Origin: Onchidella celtica
Taxonomy: Eukaryota; Mollusca; Gastropoda; Systellommatophora; Onchidiidae
Direction: 5' to 3'
DNA length: 64,000 nt
Assembly (NCBI GenBank): GCA_963931925.1
Contig: OZ007569.1
Span: 21,155,982 to 21,219,981, forward strand
A program made the position numbers and the translations under genes. Shown here piece by piece: positions 1 through 15,400 of the stretch; the stretch's first letter is position 1, and every line of letters starts with the position of its first letter. The notes under the pieces were generated by a model. The model saw only the letters and a program-made list of their open reading frames with translations. It searched no databases and was not told the origin of the DNA.

Positions 1-3000
1 GCTTCATATTTATGGGTAAATACACAAAGTGATGAACTTTTCTGCCATTTTTGGCCAAGAACAAAATCTTTGTTGACGGAATGATTTCCTTAAACAAAAG
101 TGAGTAATAAATTAACTCCTTAGATTGAAAGCAAATTAGTTGTCCAGAGTGAATTAATTCCTTGTGTGGTATAACTTGAACAATTTCCAATTGTATGAAT
201 GCATAAAGATCAATTTGGCATTTTGACCGCAATTTTGTCTGATGCATTTAAGGCAATGTACATTGACCATGTATGAAGAATAGTCTTTCAACCATGAAAA
301 TTGGATTTTTGCTGCCATTCTTCAAACAGGTGAGCCTGAGATGGGAATTTCTACTGATGAGATCAGGTGTAACAACTTACATGTAAATTACACTTACAGT
401 GCCCATTACAGTTTACTAATGAAATTTAGTTGCCAAACTTTGAAAATGTACAGTTTATGGACACATAAGATTAAATGGTTAAATTTACAGTTTGTGTACA
501 TGTAGTGAACATGAAGAAGAAATTACATGTATATAGGCTGCCTCAGCATCAACCTCTCTACTGTAAATCCCCAATAGGAAGTGATTATATACAGCAGCCT
601 TACTGCCAGCATCTGTATATTTTAAGCTCCTTACTCTTCAATTAGAAGCTGATGTCAGTATTGTAAATCCTTCACTTTTTCATTACAGCCTGACTTCAGC
701 CTTCACATTCCCCTTCCATAATTATAATAATACGTCTATTGTCTTTATGGGGGTAAAAGGAAATCAAAGGTTAGTATCTCCAATTAACAAGAAAACAAGG
801 AACAAATCTTGAGTTTCCTGTGGTTTTGATGTAGTGAGTCATAGAGATCACAAGATGTTGATTTTGATGAAATAGCCATGCTGCATATATTATATGCATG
901 TGAGTGTGTATGAATGGCCATGACCGAGTGTCTGTGCAATGGTGAGATTAAAAAAAAGAAAAGAATTATCTGTACCTGCCTGTGTCCAATTATGTATGAA
1001 CGAAATGCAAAAATGACCTCATGTACAACACTTCAGATTATGTAAACTTGTAAAGAGGGATTCTAGTAACAATTTGGAATAAAAATAATATAATACTACA
1101 ACAACCCATGTTGATTTCTTCAGTGTTTGTGTTTACCTTCTATTTGGGATTATTTTATTGATGGCTGTGATTGGACTGTTGTGAAATTACAAAGTCAAGG
1201 AGAGGAAATACTGAGTGCCTTATCTACAGCTTATTATGCAAAATACATGCAGTTCCCCTAACAACAGCCTTATTGACATAAATTTGTATGCATGGTGATG
1301 AAGAGCAAGCAAAGCCAGCCTCACATCATAACATTCATACTTCCCGAAAGTATATTATTACTGTATGTAAAGGTGAAAGATTTCTGATCCCTGCACTATG
1401 CAGCTTAACTCGCAGAATGAATAATATTTGTCTACCCTTTCCACAATAGGAACCAAAACGAAAGACTTGACAACCAGATACATATACGTCTAATACATAC
1501 ATTTATTAAAAGTAAAAGCAATTAATTATTTATAAAGCAAAGTGTTGATGATTGAACATGAAAAGACACACATAACACAATCAGTGATGTATATAGAATT
1601 CTTCAATTTTTCTTTTTCAGTACATGTATTTTATATTCCATATTCTGGGTACATGGGTTATGAACCCACTCAGAGCATCAGGTTTCTAGTGCTCAACTAT
1701 GATCACAATTGACACACATGACAATGTGTTCTACGATTTTTATCACAGACATGACCATGTATCATAATAATGTACATTCAATCATTTTTTTCCCCATGTC
1801 TAACAGAGGAAATGCTTATTTTGATCAATTTCATGTGCCTAAAACATCTTTCAACAGTCAAAACTGGTCAAACCTTCAGATATTACACCCTATAAAAATA
1901 AATCGGTAAAATACATTAAAGGAATAATTTTCAGTTTATTTTTTTTCAATTAACAAAAATACTTATCAAAATTTTTTTTAATGCCTTGTGTCCACGAAAG
2001 AAGGCAGATATACTGAGGATCTATATAATATAACACTTTGTCAAGGATCCCACATCCCGTGGAATAAAATGCACTTTTACCGTACTGCACACTTCTTAAA
2101 ATGAAATTATCAGCAAATTTACTGGCATAAATAACTTCATAAATAATCCTACTCATTTACCTGTCTATGTGCAGACATTAACACAACTAAACCAAGAGCA
2201 GTTGAACAACTTCCCAACCCAACACTTCTTAAATTACTTGAAATCTGACCCAATATCTAGATACATCACTGAAATGCTCTGTGTGTTGGGTTTCTAACTA
2301 CATGTATAGCTACCACTTCCTATAGTCAACAGTCAATAGACATAGAAAGAAAAATAATATGCGAACCAGAGGGGCCAAGATGTGTATCTTGTCTACTAAA
2401 CATACAAATAGTGAGCATGTGTCCATCAGCAATAATACAGAAACTGCTGAGCAAGAGAAAGTCATTTGGTATAATAAGTACAAAAATGACATCATGAGAA
2501 AGGGGAAAGAAAATTTCAATTTTTGAACAGTATTATCATCCATGCAAGTGATAACTCCCTTATCGATTCGTTTTTTTTAGTTTTCCTCAGTCAAAATAGG
2601 CAAATATGGACTTGAAATACATGTATGTGAATCTCACTGCTTTATCGGACACAGGCGTCAACCCAGACCGTCTCCGTGCAAGCAGAATGTTACATAAGCC
2701 ATCAACAATCCAACCTTTCAGATACACATGGATTTGAAATCATTTCCTACTCTCCTTAGCCTAAACATGGAATGCTGCTGAAAGCTGAGAAAGGAATGCA
2801 GCTTCTGAAATGCACAGGAGCTTTACATGTTTATGTCATTGTCACATCATCCAAAGGACTCATGTCAAATCTCCCAAACCTATGATATCAGTTCTGACTT
2901 ATAACTCTACTTAATGACATAGATATTAGAAAACTTCGAGGTTACACCAGTGAGGAATAACAAAATATCAGCAAAACTTCATAGGCAAACATTTACTTGT

Positions 3001-6000
3001 ATCGATTTAAGTTTGGAGAGAGAGTCATGCACAGGATATATGAGAAAACAAAACTTTTCGGGAGGAGTTCCAAATGCAACCCATGGCATTATTTTGTAAC
3101 GGTAATAACATTTAAAAAAAAATTTTTTTCTTCTTACCTTTCAACCACTTATTGCAAACACTATGTCATATGCATCTTTTTCTAGTACATGTACATTATG
3201 TGGAATAAATGGTGAAGTGAAAAGAAAAAAGCGGCAGCTCCTAGCTGTACCTGTCCACCACTGCTGTTCAAATGCGATTCAAGGACAAGACTTCAGGAGT
3301 GCCCTTTTGTGCGCATGTAAAGGAAGTGGGTGTTTTTATATATACATGTAGTAAACATGTGGCTCAGTGATGAATCGCTCTGAGCATGAAGCTGTTGGTT
3401 CAGGCATGAATAACATTTGGAAGAACTTCCAAATTTTCAGGGGGAATTCATGATGGTGACCTCCGTTATTTCAGCATAAAGCTATAGTGTAAGACCCAGC
3501 AACAATGTGGGCTCTGCTTGAACCTCTCAAAGACCATGGGATTCTGCCTGGGTTGAGGATCTAAGGTTGTCAAAACTTTAATTAGAAAATTAATCAGCAC
3601 CCTTTAACAGCCACTCAAAAAATGTACATTGGTGCTACATTTAAATGCAGCAATTTTTGGTCATAAAACAAGGGAACAAACAGAGACTTTTATTTTTTAA
3701 CAAGACAGTAGACATGAAATATGTGCATTAACATGAAATATGAACAGACTACCTTTTGCAGAGAAAAGAACACTCTTTACACACACTTTAAATGAAAGTT
3801 TTGGCACATCCTCCCCATTGTGACCAAAAAAAGGTGACTGCCATTCTTACCATTTCCAAAGTCACAAGATAGTTTTTTTGTGAACTATGTCTTATTATAT
3901 ACAGGTAACAATTTTTCTTCCCTTTGGTACTTGTCAAAAAATAAAAATGTTTAAGGATTTGTTTCACAAATTTTATGTGTTCTGTTTATGCCAAAACCAG
4001 TCTGGAAGCACGCCACTGGTGAAAATCACAATGTCTCACTCTTGAACACAGAAATTTTGGTATCCATTGTATGAACATCAAATGACGTTACTTCAAATCA
4101 AATCCTGTAAAGTCTGGCAATGGGTGATGACAATATCCGTATAAATTTCAAAGCTAAAGAAAGTTTTGATCTTGTGTGAACTTTTTCAAATTTTTAATTG
4201 AGCAAAAAATAAAGATACTGTCAACTAGTTTTCTAAGGTCTAGAGAATAAATATAGCACATGTCTGTAATACATGAGCGCGACAAAACCTCAGACATCAC
4301 AATCACATGCCACATTCACAATCACTGATCTCTTGTGTCTTCCAAGCACTGATGAAAAATAATGGAAAGATAGATCGACGAAATACCCTGTTATGAATTC
4401 TAAGATTTTCCTAGAAACAAAACTGAAACTTAGCATCCTTCATTTGAAATTGAATAAGAAATATAACTCCACAAATTTGATTATCAAATAAAAATTAATG
4501 CATTCAGTGGATTTCATGTCTCGACATGTCACCTTCATCTACAAAATGAAATCACTGACATGAGTCTGCTTCCCTCTACCAAGCTATACTGATGGAGAAA
4601 TTAATGAATCTTGTACATGCATTCGTCTGTTAAACGTTTATCCATCATACATTTCTATAATATAATATACCAGTATTCAAAAACAGTCAAGGGAACTTGA
4701 ACTGGGGAAAACAATGTACATAGAAAATCGATATCAAACTACAATCCACCATTTTTAGAAAACTTGAAAGAATCATAAAAAATTATCAGAAATTTGTACA
4801 TCTTCGGGTTCAGTGAACTTGCATGCAACATTTGCTGAATTTTTTGGTGTTTTATTTACTTCTTGTATTGTTATTCTGTAAGTTCGCTTGCTGGTCTTTT
4901 TTGTTTTTTTCTGTGTGGTTGTCACCAAATGTTCAAATTTGTTTACATCAATGCCATCTCCAGGCTCCTCACTCTCAACANNNNNNNNNNNNNNNNNNNN
5001 NNNNNNNNNNNNNNNNNNNNNNNNNNNNNNNNNNNNNNNNNNNNNNNNNNNNNNNNNNNNNNNNNNNNNNNNNNNNNNNNNNNNNNNNNNNNNNNNNNNN
5101 NNNNNNNNNNNNNNNNNNNNNNNNNNNNNNNNNNNNNNNNNNNNNNNNNNNNNNNNNNNNNNNNNNNNNNNNNNNNNNNNAATTAAACAACAATGATGAA
5201 TAACTTCCAATTCTTTTGAAAGGATGAATAGAATGTAAAGTTATTTCACACAGGCCATTTAACCAACCCTTAAAACTGACATTCTTTAGTGAAACCATCA
5301 CTGTTTAAGCTTGGAGTTTGTAGAGATCTTAGGCCTATCTTCCCTGAGCTCATGGACACAAGAATGGAGACAAAAAGTCTTTGTTCCATTCGCAGCAAAT
5401 TGTGTTGGACATCTTTATGAGAGAGCCTATGGATTACTTCCCCTTTGTGTACTTTTTTTTTCCACGGTTGTATTACGTACACTTCACTAATACAGGTGAA
5501 TGAATCTGACAAAACTGGGCTCAAGCTGGCAGACCAAATTCCCACGAAAACCCCCCCTAAGGGGGAAACATTTTCTATGGAAACTGAGATTTGTTTATAA
5601 CATGAAAGAGTTTGCCATTTTTCTGCATGCAGTAAAAATATTTTGCTTGAAATCGTCACAGAAATATTTTATTTTGATTTTTTAAAGAGGTATAAAGATT
5701 TCACCTTTAGTCCCGTTTTATCAGATCTGCCCACATTATGTCATTGCCCAAGTCAACGTCATTATTCTCCACATCGGCTGGTTTTTAGAAATTCACTTGT
5801 TTTTATGTTTCAAAACTCTCAGAGGTGATATGCCATCATCCCTTTTGTGGGAATGATGAAATATATTTTGTTGTGCCATGTTATGGTCTTAACTCAATAA
5901 TCGTAAAAAGTGGAGAAAGAATAAAGCAGTACAGAGGCAATGAAATGCTGATCCTGTACATCACCAATGTCCTCTCAAAACTGCTAACCTGTGTAAGCTA

Positions 6001-6423
6001 ACTCTTATGTTTACGTAAGATTTTTCCTGCTCAAATGGAACAAACGTCAAGAATCTCAAAAGATGAAAAAAATATAGTCACTTTTCCACCGACTGAAAAG
6101 CTGGTTTAGACTGAACTTTTAACAGCAATAAAAATATGTTTTACATTTATCTGTCCTCTCAGAAAATGCTAGTGTCAGTTTAAAACAATGTAAAAATTTA
6201 CATTTTAGTCATTAAAAAAATCTGAGCCACAAAAAGTTTTATCCGCCTGCTCAGTTATAAGATTTATCATAAAGAAATAGCTCTGAATGAAATGGGAAAT
6301 TTTTAATTTCAAAATGCAGTCAATCGATATCAGCTGGCTCACTCTTTCACTACTTTCAGTCTCTTTCTCTCTCAAATGTCTCTAGAGCACATAAGCTGTA
6401 ATAAATACATCCAGTGCCCTCCT
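1..6423. other. Region downstream of NAPA, no gene called
   Basis: AT-rich sequence with no ORF that looks like a conserved protein on either strand. It lies 3' of the NAPA stop codon, so the part next to 6423 is expected to hold the NAPA 3'UTR on the minus strand. Several minus-strand AATAAA words occur (for example TTTATT on the plus strand near 5665 and 1928), and I cannot say which is used. No terminal-repeat element was recognised here. A 200-base gap interrupts it at 4981-5180. Confidence 0.5.
4981..5180. other. Assembly gap (200 N)
   Basis: Run of N, exactly 200 bases, so probably a scaffolding gap of arbitrary size. Reading frames that cross it are artefacts. Confidence 0.99.
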
Positions 6424-9400
6424 CTAACACAATTCTGGTTCAGCATTGAGTTGTTTCTTGACTCGCAGCAGCAATGTGGTCAAGAAGGGATCCAGACGTG
6501 ATATGCTGTCGTATTCTTTAAGCACATCAGTGAAGTTGTCTACATTGTCATCCTCCACTGCTTGGAGTAAATTCTTCAGGAGAAAAAAAAAAAAAGAAAA
6601 CAAATACTTAATCATTCATTTATACAAATCTGGAAAATTCACAACACAGAAGATAAAATATCTCTAGATGTGAAGTACTTAACAATAACAATTATGGACA
6701 TTCCAATAAAAGCAAAGTGCCCACATCCTGTTCAGTGGAACCATTCAAAATACAAAGACTTTCAATTTATCTTTTGACAAAAAACTCAAACATATCCAAA
6801 AAACAATGAGCATGGTGGTCAGACATTTCTAGGTCTCAGCCTCTCACTGGTCAGGCATGGACCATTTTCATTGGATAAAAATGTAACAATTTTTATTGGA
6901 TGAAAACGTAACAGTAAGATTTAAGATTTGTCATTGCTAATGGAAGACTTTTTATCTCATTTCTCCTACAAAATTTACTGCTATGAGATATGTATATAAA
7001 AATCTAGCTGGTCCAAGTGTTCAAATGCTTTGGTTTCAGTGGAAGAAAAAAGGAAACTGAACTCTTCAATACATTATTTATATTCAAACATACTCCTTTT
7101 CCACTTAGAAAACAAAAATTCACTGTCATAGAAACACTATTCTCCCGCACAGCTAACCAAAAGGTTTCACCAGGGATTGGCTGAAACCTACCTTCACAAG
7201 TTTGCATTCTCTGGAATCACCAAAAGCTGGAAACATCTCTTCGTATTTCTTTATTGCCACCTGAGCATTAACCGTGTCCATGCACATGTGACAGACAGAA
7301 GCTCGGAAAAAGTGATCCTTGGCACTGTATTTGAGTAGCGAGTTGTCCATACAAGAGGTAGCAACCTGAAGTCCAAAAAATGTACAAGAATGAACAATTC
7401 CTGGATTCCCTGGCATTTTCAAACTCAATATCCTTTGTCCGGCCAGCGTCTTTAAAAAAAGCCACATTCTTGTGGCCGTACCGTATAAAAGCGTAATGTA
7501 CTACCACAGCCAGTGTTTACATTATGGAACGGGGTGTCGTTTGGCCGGCCGATTTGTCTGTTTTGCACTTTTTCTGAACGCTGTAACAGAACGATTGTTC
7601 CTTCAATCAGCCCGAAATTCACACGAGGCACTCATTAATACATGTTCTAAGTGCATGCTTAATTTTATGAATGTAAGTTTCATAGAAACTGATGTGCGAA
7701 GACTCAAAGTATCCGTGTTGAAGCTTTTCCTGCGTTCCACTGCATGTTGTGCAAATGGTAGGATTTGAAAACTATTTCTTGTTGCGTTCCTTTTCAATGA
7801 ATTTGTTTATAATTCCGTGTATGCATTAAAAAGTGGTTGGTGACACCTGGTTTTAAATTTAAAGACAGTGTCTTTACCCTGAATGTGGTTATTAACTTTT
7901 AAAGAGGGGTAAAAAAATCCGCTTTGTTACGCTCTGGCCGGTTTTATCTCCGCCATTTTATACATGTCTCATTTGGCCAGACCGTACTAAAGCGTATCGC
8001 CACCATAGCCTCCCCGCCCGTGAAGGCTGTTCGAGTGCCCGGGCAGCCTGTAGGCTTAATGGTGACACATCGGGGTGTAACATTTCTTAAATATTACCAT
8101 ACATATTCTGTTTGGAGGAGAGATTTGTAAAGACACGAAGACTACAGGATTATACTTATAGATTCCACTCCAGACTAGTAGACGGAGCACTAAAAATACG
8201 TGTTTTATTGTTTAAAAGCGCCATACAAAGTACTATAGACTGTTAGCCGACTGGGAGTGATAAAAATGTTTTAGACATGTTCCAGTAAGGCACTGTTAAG
8301 ATCGCCAGCCTTTTCACACATAGAGTCTAGATATAGATGTACATAAAAACATATAAGACAAACATTCTTAAACAAATAATATTAAAGGCTGCTTTTATTT
8401 TAAATGAATGTGTCCAGGTAACTCTTCGTCAAAAATTGATGCAGTACACCAAGTTTCATTTTTTATGTCGTAGTCGTGAAGTTTAGCTGCTTACATGTTC
8501 AACCTCTAGCTCAATTATAGTATAAGATAACAGACAGCTAGATGCAATCAATCATTGCCACCCTGGGCACCCTTTCTCAACGTACTGCTGTTGGTAGGAA
8601 TGCGTTTCCATATTTTTTTTCTAAGCACTTGTGGGCTTAATCACAGACAAGTAAGATTACCTGTCAAGTCTACAAGAAAAAAAAACTGCAGAGAATTACA
8701 AGTATTCAACTCTTATTACTCTTAAGATGATTTCTAAGAGACAACAGGGTCATTTTTTATTTTAGCCCTAAAAATGAGAAAATACCCTTAAAATGCATGT
8801 GTACGACTTTTAAGGAAATCATAATCAGGTAGGAAGTTTGTCAAAGAAAAAACACTGTATAGGTGAATAACCAGTCGTAGTCAAACATCAATGGAAAGAA
8901 CTGAGTGAAGAAAACAAAATCAACTTGATTTGACTGATTGTCTTCCAATATTAAAAAGCACAAACAAACACTGTTCTATAGCCAGTGCTAGTACTGGGCA
9001 TCGCGAGTCACTTTTAGCTTCGAGGTGATCTGCATAAACGGGCCGATGTTGTCACAACAGGCTGGCGTGAAAATGGCGTGGATGAACGTGCTGACTCTGC
9101 AATGGCATCGTCCGTTTGGGTGAAGCTAAGGCGTCACGTTTGGCAACAAGATTTGAAGAGGATGAGATCTTGCAAGCTTTTTCGTGGTACATGTACTGCC
9201 AGAAACAGTCCTTGTGCAAATGAATCTGGCACTGTAGACACCCATCCCTCGTTTCTTTTGCTTTGCCGTTTCTTGTCCTTATCTTGTGCTTCATGCAGAG
9301 GCGTCATGCCCTTGGTCTGCCCGAAAAGACAGTTTTTTGGTGTCCACATCATCATCAGTTTCCCAGGTGCAGGAATCAATCTGTGTGCATGTGTCTAAAT

Positions 9401-12400
9401 TTTTTTTCAGGGGGATATCATCATCTGTTTCCCAGGTGGCGGAAGTAATCTGCGCCCAGGTATCCTGTTTTTTTAATCAGTTTTCAGTCTCTTTAAAGGC
9501 ACGAGGCAATCACCCCATTCATTGTCAACGACTGGCAAATGCAATGGTTCCAGCACTGTAAATGTCTTCTCAAATATTTCCTCGTCTGAATCCAAGGGCA
9601 CGTCCCTTATTAATGGCACAAAGTGATTTGGTTCGAAGACACCTGCAAAATCTGTGCATAATCTGGACCACAAATCATAATAATTACATCATCCAGATTT
9701 GAATTTTCTGAGAAGAGAGAGTTCTGTTATACAGTAACTGCAGCGTTAAGCATAATCCTTTTGTGTTTGGGTAAACGGACGCAAGTCGACGCCCAATGAC
9801 ATTTGCAAGCGCAATGAAGTGTAGCAATCCGCTCCAGTAACCACTGCAAGCTGTTTTCAAAGCAAGTTGTTGTTGTGCTTTGATATCACCATGCTCATGC
9901 CAGCATTTTTCAATGTCATCATCGCTGATGATCATAGCCACAGTCAGTCATGGACAGATTGTCACTGATGACAGGATCTTTGAAGTAGTTGTAGTCTCTT
10001 CTTAGTTCTTCCTAATTCTATTGATGTGAGGATTTGAAGCGACTGAGCGAGATAGTCTGAGCCAATCAGTGCAATGGAAACAGCATTGAAGAGACAATAT
10101 CCATCTCCTACCGTTGCCAGGGGTCGACGTTCGGAAAAGGATGCTGGAATGATCTTCTGTTCTTCACTGTCAGTAGGCAATAGTTCGTATTGTGGTACAT
10201 GTACTGCGCTTGTAAGTGTTGACTGGAGGAAGTGACTATAGTTTCTTCTGAGCTGCTCCGTCACATTTTCTTGTTTTGTTGACAGCGCTTCCCTCAGGGT
10301 GTCAAGATCGGTTGGTGTTATCTGGAGAAACAGTGCATACATTGTTATTACTCGTGATGGTAGCAGAAATGAATTACGTAGGTTCTCTCTCTCCCACTTA
10401 CTCACCAACTCACTCACTCACTCATTCACTCACTCAATCATGCAGTCACTTGCACATTAAACAAAACCATTAGCTAAAACACAAAGAAAAGTTGCTATGA
10501 GGCTCACAACTGAATGAAAGCAACCCTAACGTGTTTGGGAATTTTGTTTGGTTACACAGTTGATAATTCATCAACACTGGTGTTGTTTTTTTTTTAATTA
10601 CTGAATAAAAAACAAGAAAAAAAAAAGCAAGTCTTACCTGATGATAACTTGGATCTATGATTCTTGCACAGGATACGCCTATCTTAAAAAAGAAGTCAAG
10701 TGATGGTAGACTTGGAACGAAACGCCAGTCAGGCCGCACCGTATTTAAGCGGAAATCAACGACCACCCGCAAAACGGCCATACCGTAATAAATTGCAACA
10801 CAGCCTTGCGGAGGAGCAGCCAGACCGTATCATAGCGTGCATTTATATAGGAAATTACGCTTTCTTACGGTACGGCTATAAACAACCGGCAGAAAAGGAT
10901 TACGTTTTATTCCGGTTTGGCTAAAGTATGATACTTGTGTTACCAAACACCGACCAATTAACGACCTATACGCTTTTTTCCGGTGCGGCTGGTCATAGGA
11001 TATAATATATCGATGCCTTATTAATGCTCATATCCAGAGATAAAAACTCAGAATCTGATTTCTGGTCTGTGCTCACATTTATTGTGCAAACACTGAAAGT
11101 TATAGGTGCATACAGAGGTTCCCAGGCTTTGAATGAGGTGGGGTCTATGAATACATGGGTTCCTGCACCCCTTTGAGAATCTTTTTCCAGGGCTAAAATG
11201 TTAAATTCTAAGGCTACTAAAATGCAATAAAATTAAAAAAAACAAACATGCAGTGGAGAACAGTTAAACCGAAAATGGCTAAAACGAAACTAAGGCTAAA
11301 CCGAAGGAAAATAGGAGATGCCTGATTTTTTTCCGTTGTATCTTAGTTAACAAACGAGTGCTAAACCGATATAACCCTATGGTTAAACTGAAAAGAAAAT
11401 CGCTGGATTCAGTTGCCAGTCCACTCTGATTTGCCATAGATGGAGTCAAGTCACTGAATTACCCCACTACCACCCTCCCACCCCAAAACAGCATGCTTCG
11501 CTCTGCCCGGTAGTATAGGCCCAACATGGAAGCGGCAGAACTACGGGGATAGGGGGAGAGGAAGGGAGGTCTATAACCCCATGGGTCTGAAATCAGACAG
11601 CAGCAGATGTTACGTTTGGCATATCGCAAGTGACCTTTCATGTAAACTGTATGACATCAGAGGGACAATACCAGTGACAGCGGACAGCGTATTTCATGGC
11701 ATCCTGTACATTAACAGTAATGAGACTGGCGGGATGGCAATTCTCAATTCTGTACTGTCCGTCCACATGCATGTCTTCCTGTTCCACATTCACCCTGCAT
11801 ATCCATGCCTCGTGTGTCCCTCCGCCTGAGTAATCACTCATTCTCAGTCAAAAACACAGAGCAAGCGAGGATGCGTTGAGTCTGTTTAGCCTGTGCACTT
11901 ACATTATTTGTCTTCTAGGATATAGTGATTTGGACTGCCTCTCTTGAAAGTGGCGTTTTTCAAGCCTCTTAAAGCTAAACCGAAACTCTCTCAGTCTAAA
12001 CTGAAAACAAACCCGTGGTCATGCTGATTTCCGTTTAACTGTTGTCTACTGTATTATCCCATGTTCCTTTTTTAACTCCCCAGGAAAATTCCACGGGTAT
12101 CCTGGGCTAATCCACAATTTCCAAGGCTTTTTCTCAAATTTTTAAATTCCAGGGCTTTTTTCTGGGATCCCTGGAGTCCCAAGCTGCATAGGAACCCTGA
12201 CCAAAATTCTTCAGATGACTATTAACTGTTTCTGAGCATCATCATTCTCTTTCTTTGACTCATTCATTCTTTCTTTGATCTTTCAGAAATCTGGGACAAT
12301 CGTAACGAACATTTAAATTTCTCTGTGGCTGGGAAACCTTTCCAATATAATGTCAGTTTTAATTCCGTTGCTTTTGACAGAACCAGTTCATAAGAAAACA

Positions 12401-15400
12401 TTAAAATGAATTTTCAGAAATAACATCACATCTTAATCGTATTTCTAGCAATTCTAACCGCCCGCCGCGCGTGAGGCCAAAAATTCTGGCTCGCCGCCTA
12501 AGCCGTTCAAGGCACTGTTTTCTAAATATAGTAACAACGTGATGTATGAATGGAGTTGAATGAAACTTGGCAACCAATCACAAAAAGGGTCAAACTAGTC
12601 ATGTGAGAACTTGGCATTCCTTTCTAAATTTGGAAACCCGCTGAAAATTACATGTTTTGCAGATTTTTCGTAAACTACGAGGAGTACGGTAAAGTACGCC
12701 CCACAAGTTAAGCCACTAAGCCTTCTTCTTTACTGTTGTAAAATTTGACTACTGTATGTTGTGACTGTTTTGCGTACGAAATAAAAAACGACCCATACCA
12801 CCAGTGAAAACAAGCTGAATAAGAGGCCGCCATGGATGAGCCGTGGGAAAGCCAGTCACCATGCTTGGCGAGCGTGATCGGTAGGCGCCAGTTGATTGGC
12901 TGCCTCGCGGGTCATGGCATTGAGCGGGTCTATTTTGGTTTTCTGCTATTCCCCTTTGTTGGGTTATATTGGGGCTGATAATTTCTATTTCCAAATGAAT
13001 ATAACGAGAAACTGATACCGTTAATCATACTTATTGCGTGAATGTTTCAGATTTTAACAGTTTTTGAGTGAAATCATTGATTACAAACAGAAGTCTAGCT
13101 GTATAGACAGGGTTTCAATATTATTTGCCGAGTTTGAGACTGCCGTGGGAACCTTTCACCCCCTTGTAGTCTTGTCCTCTAAGCAGGTCATGCGGTCCAT
13201 ATTTTAGAAGTATTTTGCTATAAAAGCTGTATCATCCATTTTCTGACGACTGAAAATATTCATAACTTTTTAATTTATTGATGGATTTTAAAAATTCAAA
13301 AAGGTTACTGATTCAGTTTTCAAAGAGGTTTCATTTCAACCTGGTTTTAAAAAGATCCACGCATAAATTAATTTTTCATTATCAATGCTAAATTATTTCC
13401 AACTTCTGATGATCATGACACCACTGGAGAAATTTTTACGCCAAACTGGTTACCTGATGAAATATTGTTATTTTGATACTAAAGGTAACTTACTTATTAA
13501 TTGACACGCTCAATGAGATAAAAAAAATTAAAATGAACGTTCCTCACCCGCCATATTTGAACAATTCACAATGACATATGGCTATCCCTCATTGCACTAT
13601 TAAAAATCTTCACTGCATACACGCAAAGTTTTCCATGGCTGGACACTTTAAGATATTTTGTCTGCAAAAAATGAACTTACTTGCTCATAAATCTCAATGG
13701 CTTTCTCGTAATTTTCCAGTGTTGCAGAAAACTGTGCCACCTTCAGCAAACACTTGTTTGCGGAACTGAGAAAAAACATTTCCATTTCATTATTCCATGT
13801 TAACAAAATATATTTAATTTCACATTGGTGATTGAATCTCCTGTCCTGACACTGGCAGGCCATATAACATTCGAAATCGTAACTAAAATACTAAGTCGTT
13901 GGCGACTCTCTCTCTCGTCTTCTCTAACACTGGCAACTTTTGTGCAACTTGAATATCCTGTTTTCAGAATCAAACTGGCCCGCCAACAACGGATGCCATT
14001 AAGGATGATTTTACTTTAATGTTATAAAAATCTAAATCTCAGTATGCAAGCATATGACACTTATCAAAACTTAAGCACCCAGTTCACAGCAATCTAAATC
14101 AACACAAATGTCACTTCATACAGACACTGACACACACACATTTCAGTATAACTTGGGTTGCTTCAAATTGGACGCACATTTCAGTATAACATGGTTTGCT
14201 TCAAATGTTGTATTTAAAAGACTGAAGTTTAAACAATTAGAGACCAAACCAAACAGCAGCTCTTTTCTAGAGAAAAGACTGTGCAGGTTTCATGTTATTT
14301 AACAAAACAAAAAAAAAAAGATATGCAAAATTCAAGATGAACATCTGGAATCAACAGTTACTTCATCTACAATCAACTGCATGGTTATCGTACTCATCCA
14401 AAGGCTGGGCAAATTAAAATACTTCACAACAATGCCACAAATTACCTGTTTGACTCTTCTCCTTTATAGTAATCTGCAGCCTGTTCATAGTTTTGTACTG
14501 CCTGAAAATACATGACAGTAAGTCATCATTACATAGATATAGTCATATATAATGTGTCAACATCTGTCTCCTCTGGATATGCCAATTAATCTATGCGTTT
14601 CTAAAAAATACAGTGCAATATATGTGATGGCCTTGCTCTGAAATTTTAGGACTAATTTGAACTTAATATGACATATCTTCTTTGGGTCAGCAGACTGCTA
14701 CTGAAGGACCATGTTCCATTTGGTGTAGATTTAAGTGCTTTAGGTCTTGTCATGCCATATCTGTCATGATTCAGATGTTGTTAAAACTCACGCAGAGAGT
14801 GAGTTGTTTTTTTTACCAGGGCCATGAGAAATTGGCTGGTGGCCTTGAACGGTCCTCGCCAAATTATAGTTGGTGAGTAAATAAATGTAAAGTTAAACTG
14901 TTAGATTCACGCTTGTCGGTTTTAATGTTCGTGATTAATAAGTAATGGAGTAGGGGTGAAACAAGGTGGGCATAGTTGACATTGTTAAGTATGACTAGAC
15001 AAGTTTTTGCACCTTAACTGGCTGGTAGAATAGTGCAGACGTATTACTACAATTAAAATGGTGGGAGGTTTCGACCTATGAGATAGCTGAACTAATTGGG
15101 CCAGCGGACTAGCACGCTGGGTAGATAGATAGTATATAACATCGTGTAACGTTCAGATTTGGTGAATACAGACGAGCAGAAGCATCGTGCCGTGAGGTAT
15201 CTCCGGTCGACCAGTACCTGAACTGTGTGCTTTGAAGACAAGAAGTCCTTGCTAACGGACTGACTGAGCTCTAGAAAGAAAGGTCTGAGTGGGCTGACCT
15301 TTGAAAGCCCACGCTGCGCTATATTGATGTTCGCGCCTACCAGTAGGCGTGAGCAATGGTAATATATCTTATTTATTCAAGTATAATAGAGATCGGAGAT

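Noticed and set aside
4773..5301. Reading frames on both strands across the N gap, including a lysine/threonine-rich minus-strand frame ending at 4773
   Set aside because: Most of their length is N. The remaining 68 codons show no motif I recognise and no convincing splice context; likely NAPA 3'-side sequence.
11100..12200. A second inverted repeat (GGTTCCCAGGC-type) outside the 11251-12051 element
   Set aside because: Ends match over only a few bases and the flanking 8-mers differ.
12749..12994. 81-codon minus-strand ORF
   Set aside because: No start context, conserved motif or splice support, and it lies inside a NAPA intron.
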